A stretch of 64,000 nt of DNA, from positions 198,986,052 through 199,050,051 of the forward strand of contig CP136067.1 in assembly GCA_032622095.1 (NCBI GenBank). The letters are read 5' to 3'. The stretch's first letter is position 1, and each line of letters opens with the position of its first letter. Positions 45,601 to 60,340 of the stretch are shown here, piece by piece. Source of the DNA: Siphonodentalium dalli (taxonomy: Eukaryota > Mollusca > Scaphopoda > Gadilida > Siphonodentaliidae). The notes under the pieces are model-generated. The model made no database searches, was not told where the DNA came from, and worked only from the letters and a program-made list of their open reading frames with translations. A program made the position numbers and the translations under genes.

Positions 45601-46855
45601 TATAAGAAGTATAGCGTAGCTTTACGTCATGTCAAAAGGTTAACTAAAAACCTTACGTCGGCTAAGACCGGCGCTTTTTTGTCGTACGTTCTTGAAGGGA
45701 CCGAACAGCCACATAACTGACTTTCATGTGAAATCTCTAACTGCTTTGATCTTAGGAATTGTTGTGGTATACCTATATTCATGCACCATATTCTGGATTC
45801 AATAACAGATTGTGAAACCTCTAAACTGTGTCCGAACCATATATAGGACATTACGGAATCAGAATCAAAATCTGTATTACGACCAAATAAGTATTACGGT
45901 CTGTTCGTTTATCGATGCAGGTATGTTCGCTTACCGAACCACATTGCATGGAGTGTAATCCCTAATCTGAATCTGGATTCGGAAACGCTGTCGACGTCGA
46001 ATGCAACACATTGGACGATGTACCTTTATGTTACATGTACTGGTTCACGAACGCTTCGAACTTCTCTGATTTCCGGTCTATCTGGGAACATAATTTGCCT
46101 ACCACACTGTCCTTAGCAACCGAATTAATTCAATTCAAATTAATTCCCAAAAATATCACTCATGTATTCCTCCTGTGAAATTTATTGTTATTATATGTCA
46201 TAATTGAATATTTTGATGTCATAAATATCTTGTCTTATCTACATATTGATTAGCAGAAATAAATTGAATAGAATACAATTGACTTTTCAGTAACACTAGT
46301 TTTGACTGCGTTGGTCATTTCTGGGTCACCCAAAAAGACTTTTTCTAAAATTATAAGGTGAAATTATTAATTAATTGTAACTCTTATTTTTTTCTTTCAA
46401 AACATTTATAATACATTTGTGTTTTCAAAGTGGCCTCATCCTATTTCACACCATACAACTACCAGGGTACGCTATATATACACACAACAAAATAATGATA
46501 TCCCACCTATGAGCTAATTATAAAAACACTGGGTGCAAACTGGGACGTGAGAAATTGTTCGCGACCTCAAACCTTGGTAGGTAATATTTCCATTATAGAT
46601 AGAGTAACTGCGTACTCGGAGAGTGCACTGAGGCTGGAGTATAAAGTTGTGTCTGTTTCCCCATTGGTTTATTATGTAAAAAATGGCATGCAATTAAATG
46701 TTCATACTCGCATCGAATTAAACATTTTATGAAATATGCAATATTGAAAGCTCATTATTTATACTGAAAGAAAGTTCATATTCTAATATAAGCTGTGTCT
46801 AGCTTCCGAAATGTCCACATGGAATTCGCTGCGCTTCAGGTCCGAAAACACGCTA

Positions 46856-46887
<32 letters not shown>

Positions 46888-47272
46888 CTCTCAATTTCTC
46901 CCCCTCTCTCTCTCTCTCTGGGCATGTCTTTTCAATGACGAATACCTATTCTTCTAATCTTAAGCATATCGATAATATAAATTAAAATAATACCTTCTGC
47001 TGATTTAGGGGACATAGCAATGGAAATTTCTATCCTATTACAAAGAGGACCATCCAATATATCATCGCTTATCAGACAACTTTAAATTAGTCTTGCTGAC
47101 TTACTCCGTGTGATTTCTATGTATATATTAAAATTATTTTTGTACCTAAGTTCATCCATTGGGAAATATGATGACAACTCAGAATGAAATTATCCCCGCA
47201 GCATATGCCAGTAAGATGGCCCCGTGTAATATCGTCGGGATCAAAACTATCTAAAACTATCATAATTATAAC

Positions 47273-47819
47273 TTGACTACCTTTTGTATTACATACCTAA
47301 CTTTACAACATGTTGCTAATATACAATATAGAACATGTGTGACAAACCAATCAGCGCTGAGCAAAGCAGAGTTGACAAACATAAAATCTCTACTGATTAA
47401 ACAGTATGAGCACAACCTCTTTGACAGCCTGAATGCTTCTACTTCATCGCGTGCCATATTTTACAGAGACATAAAGCAGTCCATTAAAATGAGTCGCTAT
47501 TTAGTTTATTTGCCATCTTATTTGTCTAACTACCTATTGAAAATCAGAATATCTAATCATGAATTACCAGTAGAAAAAAATAGATGGACAAAAGAAACCA
47601 CAAATTCCGCAGACAACTTAATGTGTGTTTTATGTGAAAACAGTCCTTGCGACGAATACCACCTTATAAAATTGGTACCTCAGTGATCTTCAGAGTAAGA
47701 TACAAAGACACATCAGCGTCATTATCGAGCCTTCTTTTAAGGCACGTCGACACGAATGTTTCAAAACATTCAACCGCTTTATAACACACAAAGAAAATCG
47801 AATATACATTGTAGTTTGA
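47273..47819 (+). pseudogene. LINE C-terminal remnant, unit copy 2
   Basis: Same as 39798-40344, with the identical frameshift. One residue differs in the knuckle (DEYHLIKL for DEYHFIKL). A shared lesion shows the element was already dead before the tandem amplification. Confidence 0.6.
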
Positions 47820-48888
47820 GATCAAGAAGTTTAATTTGGACATTTATGAAATGCTTATTTCTACATTGTTTCCACGTCTCATTGTTTGTGGATATATTAT
47901 AAGGCGGTCGAACGATTAAAGTTATCGCCAAAGATCGTCAGCGGAGGCTTTCAACGCTCTAACAACTACTTGCATTTAAAACGTTTTAACCACAGGGATG
48001 AAGTATAGTTATTCTTTGAAATCAGGGGATTGCATTTTTACAATGATTATATCGTTATTATTTGAACATTCTACCCACGTTTAATTGCACTATCTACTGC
48101 ACAGAACTATTGTTCCCTCAATTCCGATGACGTTAGTCTGTGAATGGTCGAATACATTAACAAACAGTTTTAGTGATCCTAGACTCATTTCTAAAACGGT
48201 TGTTTTACAATTGAGTATGGGTTTTAAATAGACGTTGTCTCAGCACGCGATACAACCGAATATTACACTACAAAGATACAAATACTTTAGACAAATAGGA
48301 GCTGCAATATATGTTAACAAGATGTACCGTGTCATACCCACAGTATCCAACTATGCTCGTTATTGCGTTGAAAGTAACGCTTACGACATAATTTAAAATT
48401 AATCATCCTGGTGGGTTGGTGATACGTGTAATATCAGAGTTACTTATTTCGATTTTCAAAGGTACTTCAATTTATTTTATGCTAAAATATGCTACCTATA
48501 TATGCTATTAAATGTATTAACCGTATTCCAGTTTAACATGATACAGTGCCTGGGTATTACAGCCCATATGTGCCCAAAGGATGTGATTCTATAGTTTGTC
48601 TTTACTCTTTTCGGTTATAACTTACAACCTTAATCGAAACAAGAGTTATTTCTTATAGTTTAATCCATTCCCAAGAAAACCACAAAAACGAGATGTGGAA
48701 ACAATATAGAAAGATGTGATTAAATAGTGTATTATCCGGCCGTATGGGGTGCAGAGATAACGATTTTCAACGCCTCTATCATAACAGGGTTGTAATCGAA
48801 AAAACAGTAAAATCAAATACATTGTTTACACGGTCGTTTAAACCTTTCATAACGGGATCTGCGCTGGCGCAACATTAAAGACCCTGGC

Positions 48889-49145
48889 CAATGCATTCTT
48901 TTTATAATTTTTTCTTACATTCTATAAGAAATTTTATTATTATTTTCTTATATTCTTTAACATTTTTATAATTTTAATAATTTGATTTCCTACATTCATT
49001 TATAATTTTATCATTATTTATCATTTTTTCTTACATTCTTTATAAAAATTTTATAATTTTGTCTTACATTCTTTAACGATGTTTATCTTTTTTATAATTA
49101 TTTCTTACATTCTTTAACAATGTTTTATCATTTTATTCATTTATG
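48889..49145. repeat. T-rich minisatellite, unit copy 2
   Basis: Counterpart of 41409-41670; lacks the 'tg' in the leading 'gtgcc'. Confidence 0.65.
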
Positions 49146-49269
49146 GTACATTTGTTAACAATTATAACGCTTGCATACATGTATATATTTCACATCACGT
49201 CGATCAGGGCGATCTCTGGTGCGCGGGAGTTCCAGATATCCAATAATGCCATATTTGCGTGGCCTATAG

Positions 49270-50039
49270 TCTCATATATATTTTGAAGACCTCTGTTTGT
49301 CTGTATATGTGTCTGTATGTCTGTATGTCATTTATACAAATCTACGATTCTCGACCGATCGGGACGAAACTTGGTACGTGTGTGTAGTTTGACCAGGCGG
49401 TCGTCGTCGTATTAGCGAGCCCGTGCGACGCCCGCTTCGCGCATGCGCAGACGAGATCTCGGAAATGGGTGGAGCTATCGACTTGAAATTTGGTATGTGA
49501 ATGTATCTTGCCCGGATACGAATTTTATCCGGTCGTCGAGCCCATGCGACGCCAGCTTCGCGCATGCGCAGACGAGATCTCGGAAACGGGTGGAGCTATC
49601 GACTTGAAATTTGGTATGTGAATGTATCTTGCCCCGGATACGAATTTTATCAGGTCGCCGAGCCCGTGCGACGACAGCTTCGCGCATGCGCAGACCAGAT
49701 CTCGGAAACGGGTTGAGCTATCGACTTGAAATTTGGATTTTGAACCGAGCCTGTGCGACGCCAGCTTCGCGCATGCGCAGACGAGATCTCGGAAACGGGT
49801 GGAGCTATCGACTTGAAATTTGGAATGTAAATGTATCTTGCCCCGGATACGAATTATATCGGGTCGCCGAGTCCGTGCGACGCCAGCTTCGCGCATGCGC
49901 AGACCAGATCTCGAAAACGGGTAGAGCTATCGACTTGAAATTTGGTTTTTGAATAGCCCGGACAACGTCGGGCTGGGTAGAGCTATCGACTTGAAATTTG
50001 GTTTTTGAATAGCCCGGACAACGTCGGGCTCATCGGCTA

Positions 50040-50040
<1 letters not shown>
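49270..50040 (+). mobile_element. Helitron-like element, unit copy 2
   Basis: Same structure as 41796-42566: five core repeats, doubled 3' hairpin, CTAG at 50037-50040, followed by (TA)n to about 50091. Confidence 0.75.
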
Positions 50041-50092
<52 letters not shown>

Positions 50093-53000
50093 CCTAATGA
50101 CAATACACCAACAGCAAAGATGAACACACATACCATATACACATATGAGTACAGGTGTATATTGCACATACACTGCACATAGATATCATATACACCTATG
50201 GCCACAATGACACTTCATATATATCAACACGCTCGCCAATGACCATCCATCTATACATGTATGCATATACACTTCCACAATCATGACCATACAGACATTC
50301 CATGTTCACCTATAATTATTATACCCATAAGCATAAAACCAACGCATATATATACACCCATCCATGACAATAAAGCCACCCAAAGTACACCTGTACAATC
50401 CACACATGATCATAGTACATATACATAAAAAAAAAACATATGACCATGTAGCTACTCTTTGTTATACCCACACAGCCACTTCACGTATACATATTCACCG
50501 CACGCATTAGAACACCACACCATGACCTTATAGACACTGTAACTAGTCACTCCATTGGTGATTATACTTCATATATACCTATTCACATCACCTGTGACCA
50601 CAAAGTCACTCCCTGACTACCATTTTTACAAAATCATGTATTAAGTTGATCAATGTTGATCAATTTTAACGCCAATTTGTGTCCCGCTCAGCTGTTTCGA
50701 AGTTCTGCATGCCCATTTCGGTTCAGAAACATGGCCAGAATCTCAAAAGAAGTTTCTTGGCAAATTCCATACTGCATCCATTAAAATGAATGTGTCATGC
50801 CTCATAAGGTACCGGGACAACCAGAATAGATTTCACTTGATTGAGTAATATGTTTAATAACCAAGTAGGTCACAATTTGCTACCTTTTCGGAACAGCAGA
50901 TAATAATGTTTGGTATATATGTGAACAAATCAACTTATTATGTGCATCATAAATGTTAGTATTCAATATATCTAAGACAGAATAGTCAATTTTAGTCATC
51001 AACCACAACTTGTACGTGGTTGCATGGCATGCAGCATGGGCCAATATTTACCATTCCAAATTTTGGCCACCATTGTTTGCAGCCATTTTGAGGCAAAGTG
51101 ACAATTTTGTTACTAATGAGTTGGAATATGCATAAGAAATGGAATGTTTCACAAAAAGTGCCCAGTTCTGCCCATATCTTGATGAAATATGACTAGAAAT
51201 CACATTGGTGATTTTTGGTAAAATTTTATACCGCTTTCTGAACTTTTCTAACCTGACAGAGCACCAACTTTTTAGAACTTAATTGATTTATGATGATGGG
51301 TTAAATAGAACACATTAACTGTAATAGTCTACCTAATGGAAAATTTATGTTATGCAAAGCACTTAGCTTAGGAGTTGGAGTTGAATGAGTAGTTCACTAT
51401 GCTAGTTGAATACTCAAGGGTATTCCAGAGAAGATAACAGTTGGATAAGGGCATTTTTATATTTCCGTGTAACTATATCAACGAAACCATATGATCACCG
51501 GTGGAGTTGTCACTTTACTTAAGTAATTAAACTCGAAAAAAATGGGAGGTGTGTACCATAGTGGAATAGCGGGGTTAATATTTCGCCTGAAAGTCTTAGA
51601 TGAGTGATGAATTGGGATCAGTTACAACCAAATCAATATGTGCGTGGATCGGATCAGTGCAGACCACGCGAATACACCGTGCTGCATTACTGGTCTAAGA
51701 AGTATATAGCGTAGGTTTACGTCACATGACATGGAATCAAAAGGTGGAATAAAAACCTTACATCAGCTGAGACCGGCGCTTTTTTGTCGTACGTTCTTGA
51801 AGGGACCGAATAGCCCCACAACTGACTTTCAGGCGAAATCTCTAGCTGCCTTGATATTAGGAATTGTTGTTGTCTACCTATATTCATGCACCATAATCTG
51901 GATTAAATAAAATATTGTGAAACCTCTAAACTGTGTTCGAACCAGCGTTACACAACGTGGAGTCAACGATTTGTGGCCTACTATATGACACATGTTTAAT
52001 GGTTGTCGTGTACGGAAAGTAATTGGAAATGTGATTGAAAAGTCAAATCCATATTGGCCTTATACGGAAAAGTAATTGCCGGTGTGATTGAAAAGTCTAA
52101 ATACATTAGCCGTGTATGGAAGTAATTGGATATCATATTGAAATTGAACCGATATTATAACCAAATTGAAAACGAAAATAAGTTAATTGTCCTGTACGAG
52201 ATGATAAGTCGAACACAGCACAGATATTGAACTGTCCAAAATAAAAATTGTTCTGCGATGCGCGTGATATGGATCGAATGTGCGAGTGCCAAATTATAAA
52301 ATATATTGACATATATAGCATAAGTTTGTGGTATTTCAAGCCTCGTGGTAGTTTCAAAATAAGATGTTCACTTGTCAGTGTATACGAATTAGCTTATCAT
52401 GTTATTGGTATGTTGTTTTTGAGGGCATTGTCTCTGAAAAAGAGTACAACATATTGAATCATGAAATCCACGAATTAATGTGACTACAGCAAACAACAAG
52501 GGAAGTTGATGACGAATTCATGAACACTGATTTGAAATTTATTAATGTTTGTATATAATATTTATTGATGACTATGACATTGAATTGAATGTATAACAAT
52601 ATATGACATATTGTAGTCAATTGTGTAAATCCTGATGTTTTTTTCAGTATTGTACATGTTGAACTTTTTAGAACTTAATTGATTTATGATGATGAGTGAA
52701 TAAGAACAAATTAACTGTAATTTTGAACCTAATTGAAAATTTATGTTATGCAAAGCATTTTGCTAAGGAGTTGGAGTTGATTGAGTAATAGTTCACTATG
52801 GTAGCTGAGTACTCAAGAGGATTCTAGATAACTAACGTTGGATACGGGCATTTTTATATTTCCGTGTAACTATATCAACGAAACCGAATGATCACCGGTG
52901 GAGTTGTCAGTTTACTTAAGAAATTAAATTCAAAACATGGGAGGTGTGTACCATAGTGGAATAACGGGGTTAATATTTCGCCTGAAAGTCGTAGACGAGT

Positions 53001-54732
53001 AATGAATTGGGACCAGTTACAACCAAATCAATATGTGCGTTAGGCGGTATATATGCATTACTGGTATAAGAAGTATAGCGTAGCTTTACGTCATGTCAAA
53101 ATGTTAACTAAAAACCTTACGTCGGCTAAGACCGGCGCTTTTTGGTCGTACATTCTTGAAGGGACCGAACAGCCACATAACTGACTTTCATGTGAAATCT
53201 CTAACTGCTTTGATCTTAGGAATTGTTGTGGTATACCTATATTCATGCACCATATTCTGGATTCAATAACAGATTGTGAAACCTCTAAACTGTGTCCGAA
53301 CCATATATAGGACATTACGGAATCAGAATCAAAATCTGTATTACGACCAAATAAGTATTACGGTCTGTTCGTTTATCGATGCAGGTATGTTCGCTTACCG
53401 AACCACATTGCATGGAGTGTAATCCCTAATCTGAATCTGGATTCGGAAACGCTGTCGACGTCGAATGCAACACATTGGACGATGTACCTTTATGTTACAT
53501 GTACTGGTTCACGAACGCTTCGAACTTCTCTGATTTCCGGTCTATCTGGGGACATAATTTGCCTACCACACTGTCCTTAGCAACCGAATTAATTCAATTC
53601 AAATTAATTCCCAAAAATATCACTCATGTATTCCTCCTGTGAAATTTATTGTTATTATATGTCATAATTGAATATTTTGATGTCATAAATATCTTGTCTT
53701 ATCTACATATTGATTAGCAGAAATAAATTGAATAGAATACAATTGACTTTTCAGTAACACTAGTTTTGACTGCGTTGGTCATTTCTGGGTCACCCAAAAA
53801 GACTTTTTCTAAAATTATAAGGTGAAATTATTAATTAATTGTAACTCTTATTTTTTTCTTTCAAAACATTTATAATACATTTGTGTTTTCAAAGTGGCCT
53901 CATCCTATTTCACACCATACAACTACCAGGGTACGCTATATATACACACAACAAAATAATGATATCCCACCTATGAGCTAATTATAAAAACACTGGGTGC
54001 AAACTGGGACGTGAGAAATTGTTCGCGACCTCAAACCTAGGTAGGTAATATTTCCATTATAGATAGAGTAACTGCGTACTCGGAGAGTGCACTGAGGCTG
54101 GAGTATAAAGTTGTGTCTGTTTCCCCATTGGTTTATTATGTAAAAAATGGCATGCAATTAAATGTTCATACTCGCATCGAATTAAACATTTTATGAAATA
54201 TGCAATATTGAAAGCTCATTATTTATACTGAAAGAAAGTTCATATTCTAATATAAGCTGTGTCTAGCTTCCGAAATGTCCACATGGAATTCGCTGCGCTT
54301 CAGGTCCGAAAACACGCTACTCTCTCTCTCTCTCTCCCTCTCTCTCACTGTCTCTCTCAATTTCTCCCCCTCTCTCTCTGGGCATGTCTTTTCAATGACG
54401 AATACCTATTCTTCTAATCTTAAGCATATCGATAATATAAATTAAAATAATACCTTCTGCTGATTTAGGGGACATAGCAATGGAAATTTCTATCCTATTA
54501 CAAAGAGGACCATCCAATATATCATCGCTTATCAGACAACTTTAAATTAGTCTTGCTGACTTACTCCGTGTGATTTCTATGTATATATTAAAATTATTTT
54601 TGTACCTAAGTTCACCCATTGGGAAATATGATGACAACTCAGAATGAAATTATCCCCGCAGCATATGCCAGTAAGATGGCCCCGTGTAATATCGTCGGGA
54701 TCAAAACTATCTAAAATTATCATAATTATAAC

Positions 54733-55279
54733 TTGACTACCTTTTGTATTACATACCTAACTTTACAACATGTTGCTAATATACAATATAGAACATGTGT
54801 GACAAACCAATCAGCGCTGAGCAAAGCAGAGTTGACAAACATAAAATCTCTACTGATTAAACAGTATGAGCACAACCTCTTTGACAGCCTGAATGCTTCT
54901 ACTTCATCGCGTGCCATATTTTACAGAGACATAAAGCAGTCCATTAAAATGAGTCGCTATTTAGTTTATTTGCCATCTTATTTGTCTAACTACCTATTGA
55001 AAATCAGAATATCTAATCATGAATTACCAGTAGAAAAATATAGATGGACAAAAGAAACCACAAATTCCGCAGACAACTTAATGTGTGTTTTATGTGAAAA
55101 CAGTCCTTGCGACGAATACCACTTTATAAAATTGGTACCTCAGTGATCTTCAGAGTAAGATACAAAGACACATCAGCGTCATTATCGAGCCTTCTTTTAA
55201 GGCACGTCGACACGAATGTTTCAAAACATTCAACCGCTTTATAACACACAAAGAAAATCGAATATACATTGTAGTTTGA
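54733..55279 (+). pseudogene. LINE C-terminal remnant, unit copy 3
   Basis: Same as copies 1 and 2 including the frameshift; one residue differs (EKYRW for EKNRW). Confidence 0.6.
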
Positions 55280-56296
55280 GATCAAGAAGTTTAATTTGGA
55301 CATTTATGAAATGCTTATTTCTACATTGTTTCCACGTCTCATTGTTTGTGGATATATTATAAGGCCGTCGAACGATTAAAGTTATCGCCAAAGATCGTCA
55401 CCGGAGGCTTTCAACGCTCTAACAACTACTTGCATTTAAAACGTTTTAACCACAGGGATGAAGTATAGTTATTCTTTGAAATCAGGGGATTGCATTTTTA
55501 CAATGATTATATCGTTATTATTTGAACATTCTACCCACGTTTAATTCCACTATCTACTGCACAGAACAATTGTTCCCTCAATTCCGATGACGTTAGTCTG
55601 TGAATGGTCGAATACATTAGCAAACAGTTTTAGTGATCCTAGACTCATTTCTAAAACGGTTGTTTTACAATTGAGTATGGGTTTTAAATAGACGTTGTCT
55701 CAGCACGCGATACAACCGAATATTACACTACAAAGATACAAATACTTTACTGGTGGGTTGGTGATACGTGTAATATCAGAGTTACTTATTTCGATTTTCA
55801 AAGGTGCTTCAATTTATTTTATGCTAAAATATGCTACCTATATATGCTATTAAATGTATTAACCGTATTCCAGTATTTTCAAAGGTGCTTCAATTTATTT
55901 TATGCTACCTATATATGCTATTAAATGTATTAACCGTATTCCAGTTTAACATGATACAGTGCCTGGGTATTACAGCCCATATGTGCCCAAAGGATGTGAT
56001 TCTATAGTTTGTCTTTACTCTTTTCGGTTATAACTTACAACCTTAATCGAAACAAGAGTTATTTCTTATAGTTTAATCCATTCCCAAGAAAACCACAAAA
56101 ACGAGATGTGGAAACAATATAGAAAGATGTGATTAAATAGTGTATTATCCGGCCGTATGGGGTGCAGAGATAACGATTTTCAACGCCTCTATCATAACAG
56201 GGTTGTAATCGAAAAAACAGTAATCAAATACATTGTTTACACGGTCGTTTAAACCTTTCATAACGGGATCTGCGCTGGCGCAACATTAAAGACCCT

Positions 56297-56555
56297 GTGC
56301 CAATGCATTCTTTTTATAATTTTTTCTTACATTCTATAAGAAATTTTATTATTATTTTCTTATATTCTTTAACATTCTTATAATTTTAATAATTTGATTT
56401 CCTACATTCATTTATAATTTTATCATTATTTATCATTTTTTCTTACATTCTTTATAAATTTTTATAATTTTGTCTTACATTCTTTAACGATGTTTATCTT
56501 TTTTATAATTATTTCTTACATTCTTTAACAATGTTTTATCATTTTATTCATTTAT
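56297..56555. repeat. T-rich minisatellite, unit copy 3
   Basis: Counterpart of 41409-41670 with single-base differences. Confidence 0.65.
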
Positions 56556-56680
56556 GGTACATTTGTTAACAATTATAACGCTTGCATACATGTATATATT
56601 TCACATCACGTCGATCAGGGCGATCTCTGGTGCGCGGGAGTTCCAGATATCCAATAATGCCATATTTGCGTGGCCTATAG

Positions 56681-57185
56681 TCTCATATATATTTTGAAGA
56701 CCTCTGTTTGTCTGTATATGTGTCTGTATGTCTGTATGTCATTTATACAAATCTACGATTCTCGACCGATCGGGACGAAACTTGGTACGTGTGTGTAGTT
56801 TGACCAGGCGGTCGTCGTCGTATTAGCGAGCCCGTGCGACGCCCGCTTCGCGCATGCGCAGACGAGATCTCGGAAATGGGTGGAGCTATCGACTTGAAAT
56901 TTGGTATGTGAATGTATCTTGCCCGGATACGAATTTTATCCGGTCGTCGAGCCCATGCGACGCCAGCTTCGCGCATGCGCAGACGAGATCTCGGAAACGG
57001 GTGGAGCTATCGACTTGAAATTTGGTATGTAAATGTATCTTGCCCCGGATACGAATTATATCGGGTCGCCGAGTCCGTGCGACGCCAGCTTCGCGCATGC
57101 GCAGACCAGATCTCGAAAACGGGTAGAGCTATCGACTTGAAATTTGGTTTTTGAATAGCCCGGACAACGTCGGGCTCATCGGCTA

Positions 57186-57186
<1 letters not shown>
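56681..57186 (+). mobile_element. Helitron-like element, unit copy 3 (contracted core)
   Basis: Three core repeats and a single 3' hairpin; CTAG at 57183-57186, followed by (TA)n to about 57234. The shorter core is a clean marker distinguishing this unit. Confidence 0.75.
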
Positions 57187-57236
<50 letters not shown>

Positions 57237-58135
57237 CCTAATGACAATACACCAACAGCAAAGATGAACACACATACCATATACACATATGAGTACAGGT
57301 GTACATTGCACATACACTGCACATAGATATCATATACACCTATGGCCACAATGACACTTCATATATATCAACACGCTCGCCAATGACCATCCATCTATAC
57401 ATGTATGCATATACACTTCCACAATCATGACCATACAGACATTCCATGTTCACCTATAATTATTATACCCATAAGCATAAAACCAACGCATATATATACA
57501 TCCATCCATGACAATAAAGCCACCCAAAGTACACCTGTACAATCCACACATGATCATAGTACATATACATAAAAAACAACATATGACCATGTAGCTACTC
57601 TTTGTTATACCCATACAGCCACTTCACGTATACATATTCACCGCACGCATTAGAACACCACACCATGACCTTATAGACACTGTAACTAGTCACTCCATTG
57701 GTGATTATACTTCAAATATACCTATTCACATCACCTGTGACCACAAAGTCACTCCCTGACTACCATTTTTACAAAATCATGTATTAAGTTGATCAATGTT
57801 GATCAATTTTAACGCCAATTTGTGTCCCGCTCAGCTGTTTCGAAGTTCTGCATGCCCATTTCGGTTCAGAAACATGGCCAGAATCTCAAAAGAAGTTTCT
57901 TGGCAAATTCCATACTGCATCCCTTAAAATGAATGTGTCATGCCTCATAAGGTACCGGGACAACCAGAATAGTTTTCACTTGATTGAGTAATATGTTTAA
58001 TAACCAAGTAGGTCACAATTTGCTACCTTTTCGGAACAGCAGATAATAATGTTTGGTATATATGTGAACAAATCAACTTGTTAGGTGCATCATAAATGTT
58101 AGTATTCAATCTATCTAAGACAGAATAGTCAATTT

Positions 58136-59036
58136 TAGTCATCAACCACAACTTGTACGTGGTTGCATGGCATGCAGCATGGGCCAATATTTACCATTTC
58201 CAAATTTTGGCCACCATTGTTTGCAGCCATTTTGAGGCAAAGTGACAATTTTGTTACTAATGAGTTGGAATATGCATAAGAAATGGAATGTTTCACTAAA
58301 AGTGCCCAGTTCTGCCCATATCTTGATGAAATATGACTAGAAATCACATTGGTGATTTTTGGTAAAATTTTATACCGCTTTCTGAACTTTTCTAACCTGA
58401 CAGAGCACCAACTGGGGATATCTATTTCATAGAAGCTTGTTTTGAAAATGAACTATATATCTATCAACAGTTAAAATCGAATTGTTGAGGGATCAGAAGG
58501 GTTTCTTACTCCATGAATGGCACATTTCATTGATCCAGTGGTCAGTTAACATGAAAAATACAAGATAAAATCACAATTCTCAACCAGTACCAAACAGCAT
58601 AAACTGATCTTAAAGATATTAGAAACAAAATCAAATTTTCCACTTCCGGCTGCCATTTTGGCCACCATTTTTGCAGCCATTTTGAGCCAAAGTGCTAATG
58701 AGTTGGAATATGCATAAGAAACGGAATGTATCACTAAAATTGCACAGTTCTGTCCATTTCTTGATGAAATATGACTAGAAATCACAATGGTGATTTTTGG
58801 TAAAATTTTATACCGCTTTCTGTAAAATCGAATTTTTGAGGGATCAGAAGGGTTTCTGACTCCATCAATGGCATATTTAATTGCTCCAATGGTCAGTTAA
58901 CATTAACAATACAACACAAAGTCACAATTCTCAACCAATACCAAACAGCATAAAGTGATCTTATAGATATTAGAGACAAAACAATCTAATTTTCCACTTC
59001 CAGCTGCCATTTTGGCGGCCATCTTGGACAATGAGT
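58136..59036. repeat. 350-bp repeat, about 2.5 copies, at the right edge of the array
   Basis: 'gagggatcagaagggtttct' recurs at 58487 and 58837 (350-bp period), with 'gccattttggccaccatttt' and 'gttggaatatgcataagaaa' blocks also repeated. The right breakpoint of the 7.4-kb unit falls inside this array, and each unit carries part of it (43510-43803 and counterparts). Confidence 0.75.
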
Positions 59037-59422
59037 TCCAATTTTACGCTATAATTGTGGCATTTTATCTTATATTCACAAAAATGTATACATTTGTATA
59101 CATATGACAAGAATGTTTCACTATAATTTGTATCAAACTGACTTAGTGACCCGCGTGAAAATAGGCGGCCATGTTGGGCGCCATCTTGAATTTAACTGGT
59201 TCCACTTAACCAAAAGCTGGAAGCAGCTGGATTATGATCAGGGATATAGTGGACAATATATGTGCGAAATTTGGAACTTTAATCTGGAAGTGAACGATTC
59301 TTCTGTTATTGTGCACTAAGGGACTCCACTAATACCATCGTTGGAAATGGGTGCTAACATGTGGGCTGCAGGCCACTCCGTCGCCGAATAAAGGCTCTGT
59401 TTCAGTTACTGTAATTTATATA
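59037..59422. other. No gene recognised
   Basis: Continuation of 'gcggccatgttgggcgccat' type sequence. The 71-codon frame at 59104-59319 is unrecognised and not called. Confidence 0.3.
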
Positions 59423-60031
59423 TCTCATATATATTTTGAAGACCTCTGTTTGTCTGTCTGTCTGTATGTATGTTTGTTTGTCTGTCATTTATACAAATCT
59501 ACGATTCTCGACCGATCGGGACGAAACTTGGTACGTGTGTGTAGTTTGACCAGGCGGTGTACGTTGTCGTATTGGCGAGCCCGTGTGGCGCCCGCTTCGC
59601 GCATGCGCAGACGAGATCTCGGAAACGGGTGGAGCTATCGACTTGAAATTTGCTATGTGAATGTATCTTGCCCCGGATACGAATTTTATCGGGTCGCCGA
59701 GCCCGTGCGACACCAGCTTCGCGCATGCGAAGACGAGATCTCGGAAACGGGTGGAGCTATCGACTTGAAATTTGGTATGTGAATGTATATTGCCCCGGAT
59801 ACGAATTTTATCGGGTCGCCGAGCCCGTGCGACGCCAGCTTCGCGCATGCGAAGACGATATCTCGGAAACGGGTGGAGCTATCGACTTGAAATTTGGTTT
59901 TTGAATAGCCCGGACAGCGTCGGGCTCATCGACTTGAAATTTGGTATGTGAATGATCTCGGAAACGGGTAGAGCTATCGACTTGAAATTTGATTTTTGAA
60001 TAGCCCGGACAACGTCGGGCTCATCGGCTAG
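59423..60031 (+). mobile_element. Helitron-like element H5
   Basis: 5' TCTCATATATATTTTGAAG. Three core repeats follow; only the first keeps a perfect GCGCATGCGC, the others read GCGCATGCGAAG. Two terminal hairpins (about 59910 and 60003), then CTAG at 60028-60031. Confidence 0.75.
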
Positions 60032-60328
60032 TCTACTATATATTTTGGGACTTCTGCCTGTCTGTTTGTTTGTTTGTTTGTTTGTTAGAAACGGCCGGAA
60101 AAACTGCCGGACGGATTTCGACGAGGAGTGTTTTGAATGGGTCAAATCGTGACCCCGACCTGACCTTGACCTTCAGAATGGTCAATTCAAAGTCAAATAT
60201 CGCCTTTCAACGGATTTCGAAGTTAGTTCCACGGAGGTTTTCAAAACCAGCTATTTGAAAATTGCTATCTGAAGTCCTGATGAAAGCAGAGGGAAAACAG
60301 CACGGATGAAGTCGTGTTACCATGCTAG
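60032..60328 (+). mobile_element. Helitron-like element H6, abutting H5
   Basis: Starts TCTACTATATATTTTGGGAC immediately after the CTAG of H5. It ends with hairpin AGCACG-GATGAAGT-CGTGTT then CTAG (60325-60328) and T. The interior contains 'gaccttgaccttc', linking it to the H1 family. Confidence 0.7.
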
Positions 60329-60340
60329 TATATATATATA

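Larger units (their letters stand above)
43804..51268. repeat. 7.4-kb tandem unit, copy 2
   Basis: Starts at junction 'gagcaccaac|tttttagaac'. Almost identical to copies 1 and 3 except that its first 450 bases match copy 3 closely and copy 1 only at about 94% by eye. Copy-specific: 'accctggccaatgc' instead of 'accctgtgccaatgc' near 48880, and different (CT)n and (TA)n lengths. Full R repeat 44090-45485, partial 45486-45838. Confidence 0.95.
51269..58413. repeat. 7.4-kb tandem unit, copy 3
   Basis: About 300 bp shorter. It lacks about 120 bp after 'aatactttac' (near 55748), has a local 65-bp duplication (55796-55945), and has three rather than five tandem units in its Helitron core. It ends at 'gagcaccaact|ggggatatc', where unique right-flank sequence takes over. 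Confidence 0.95.
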
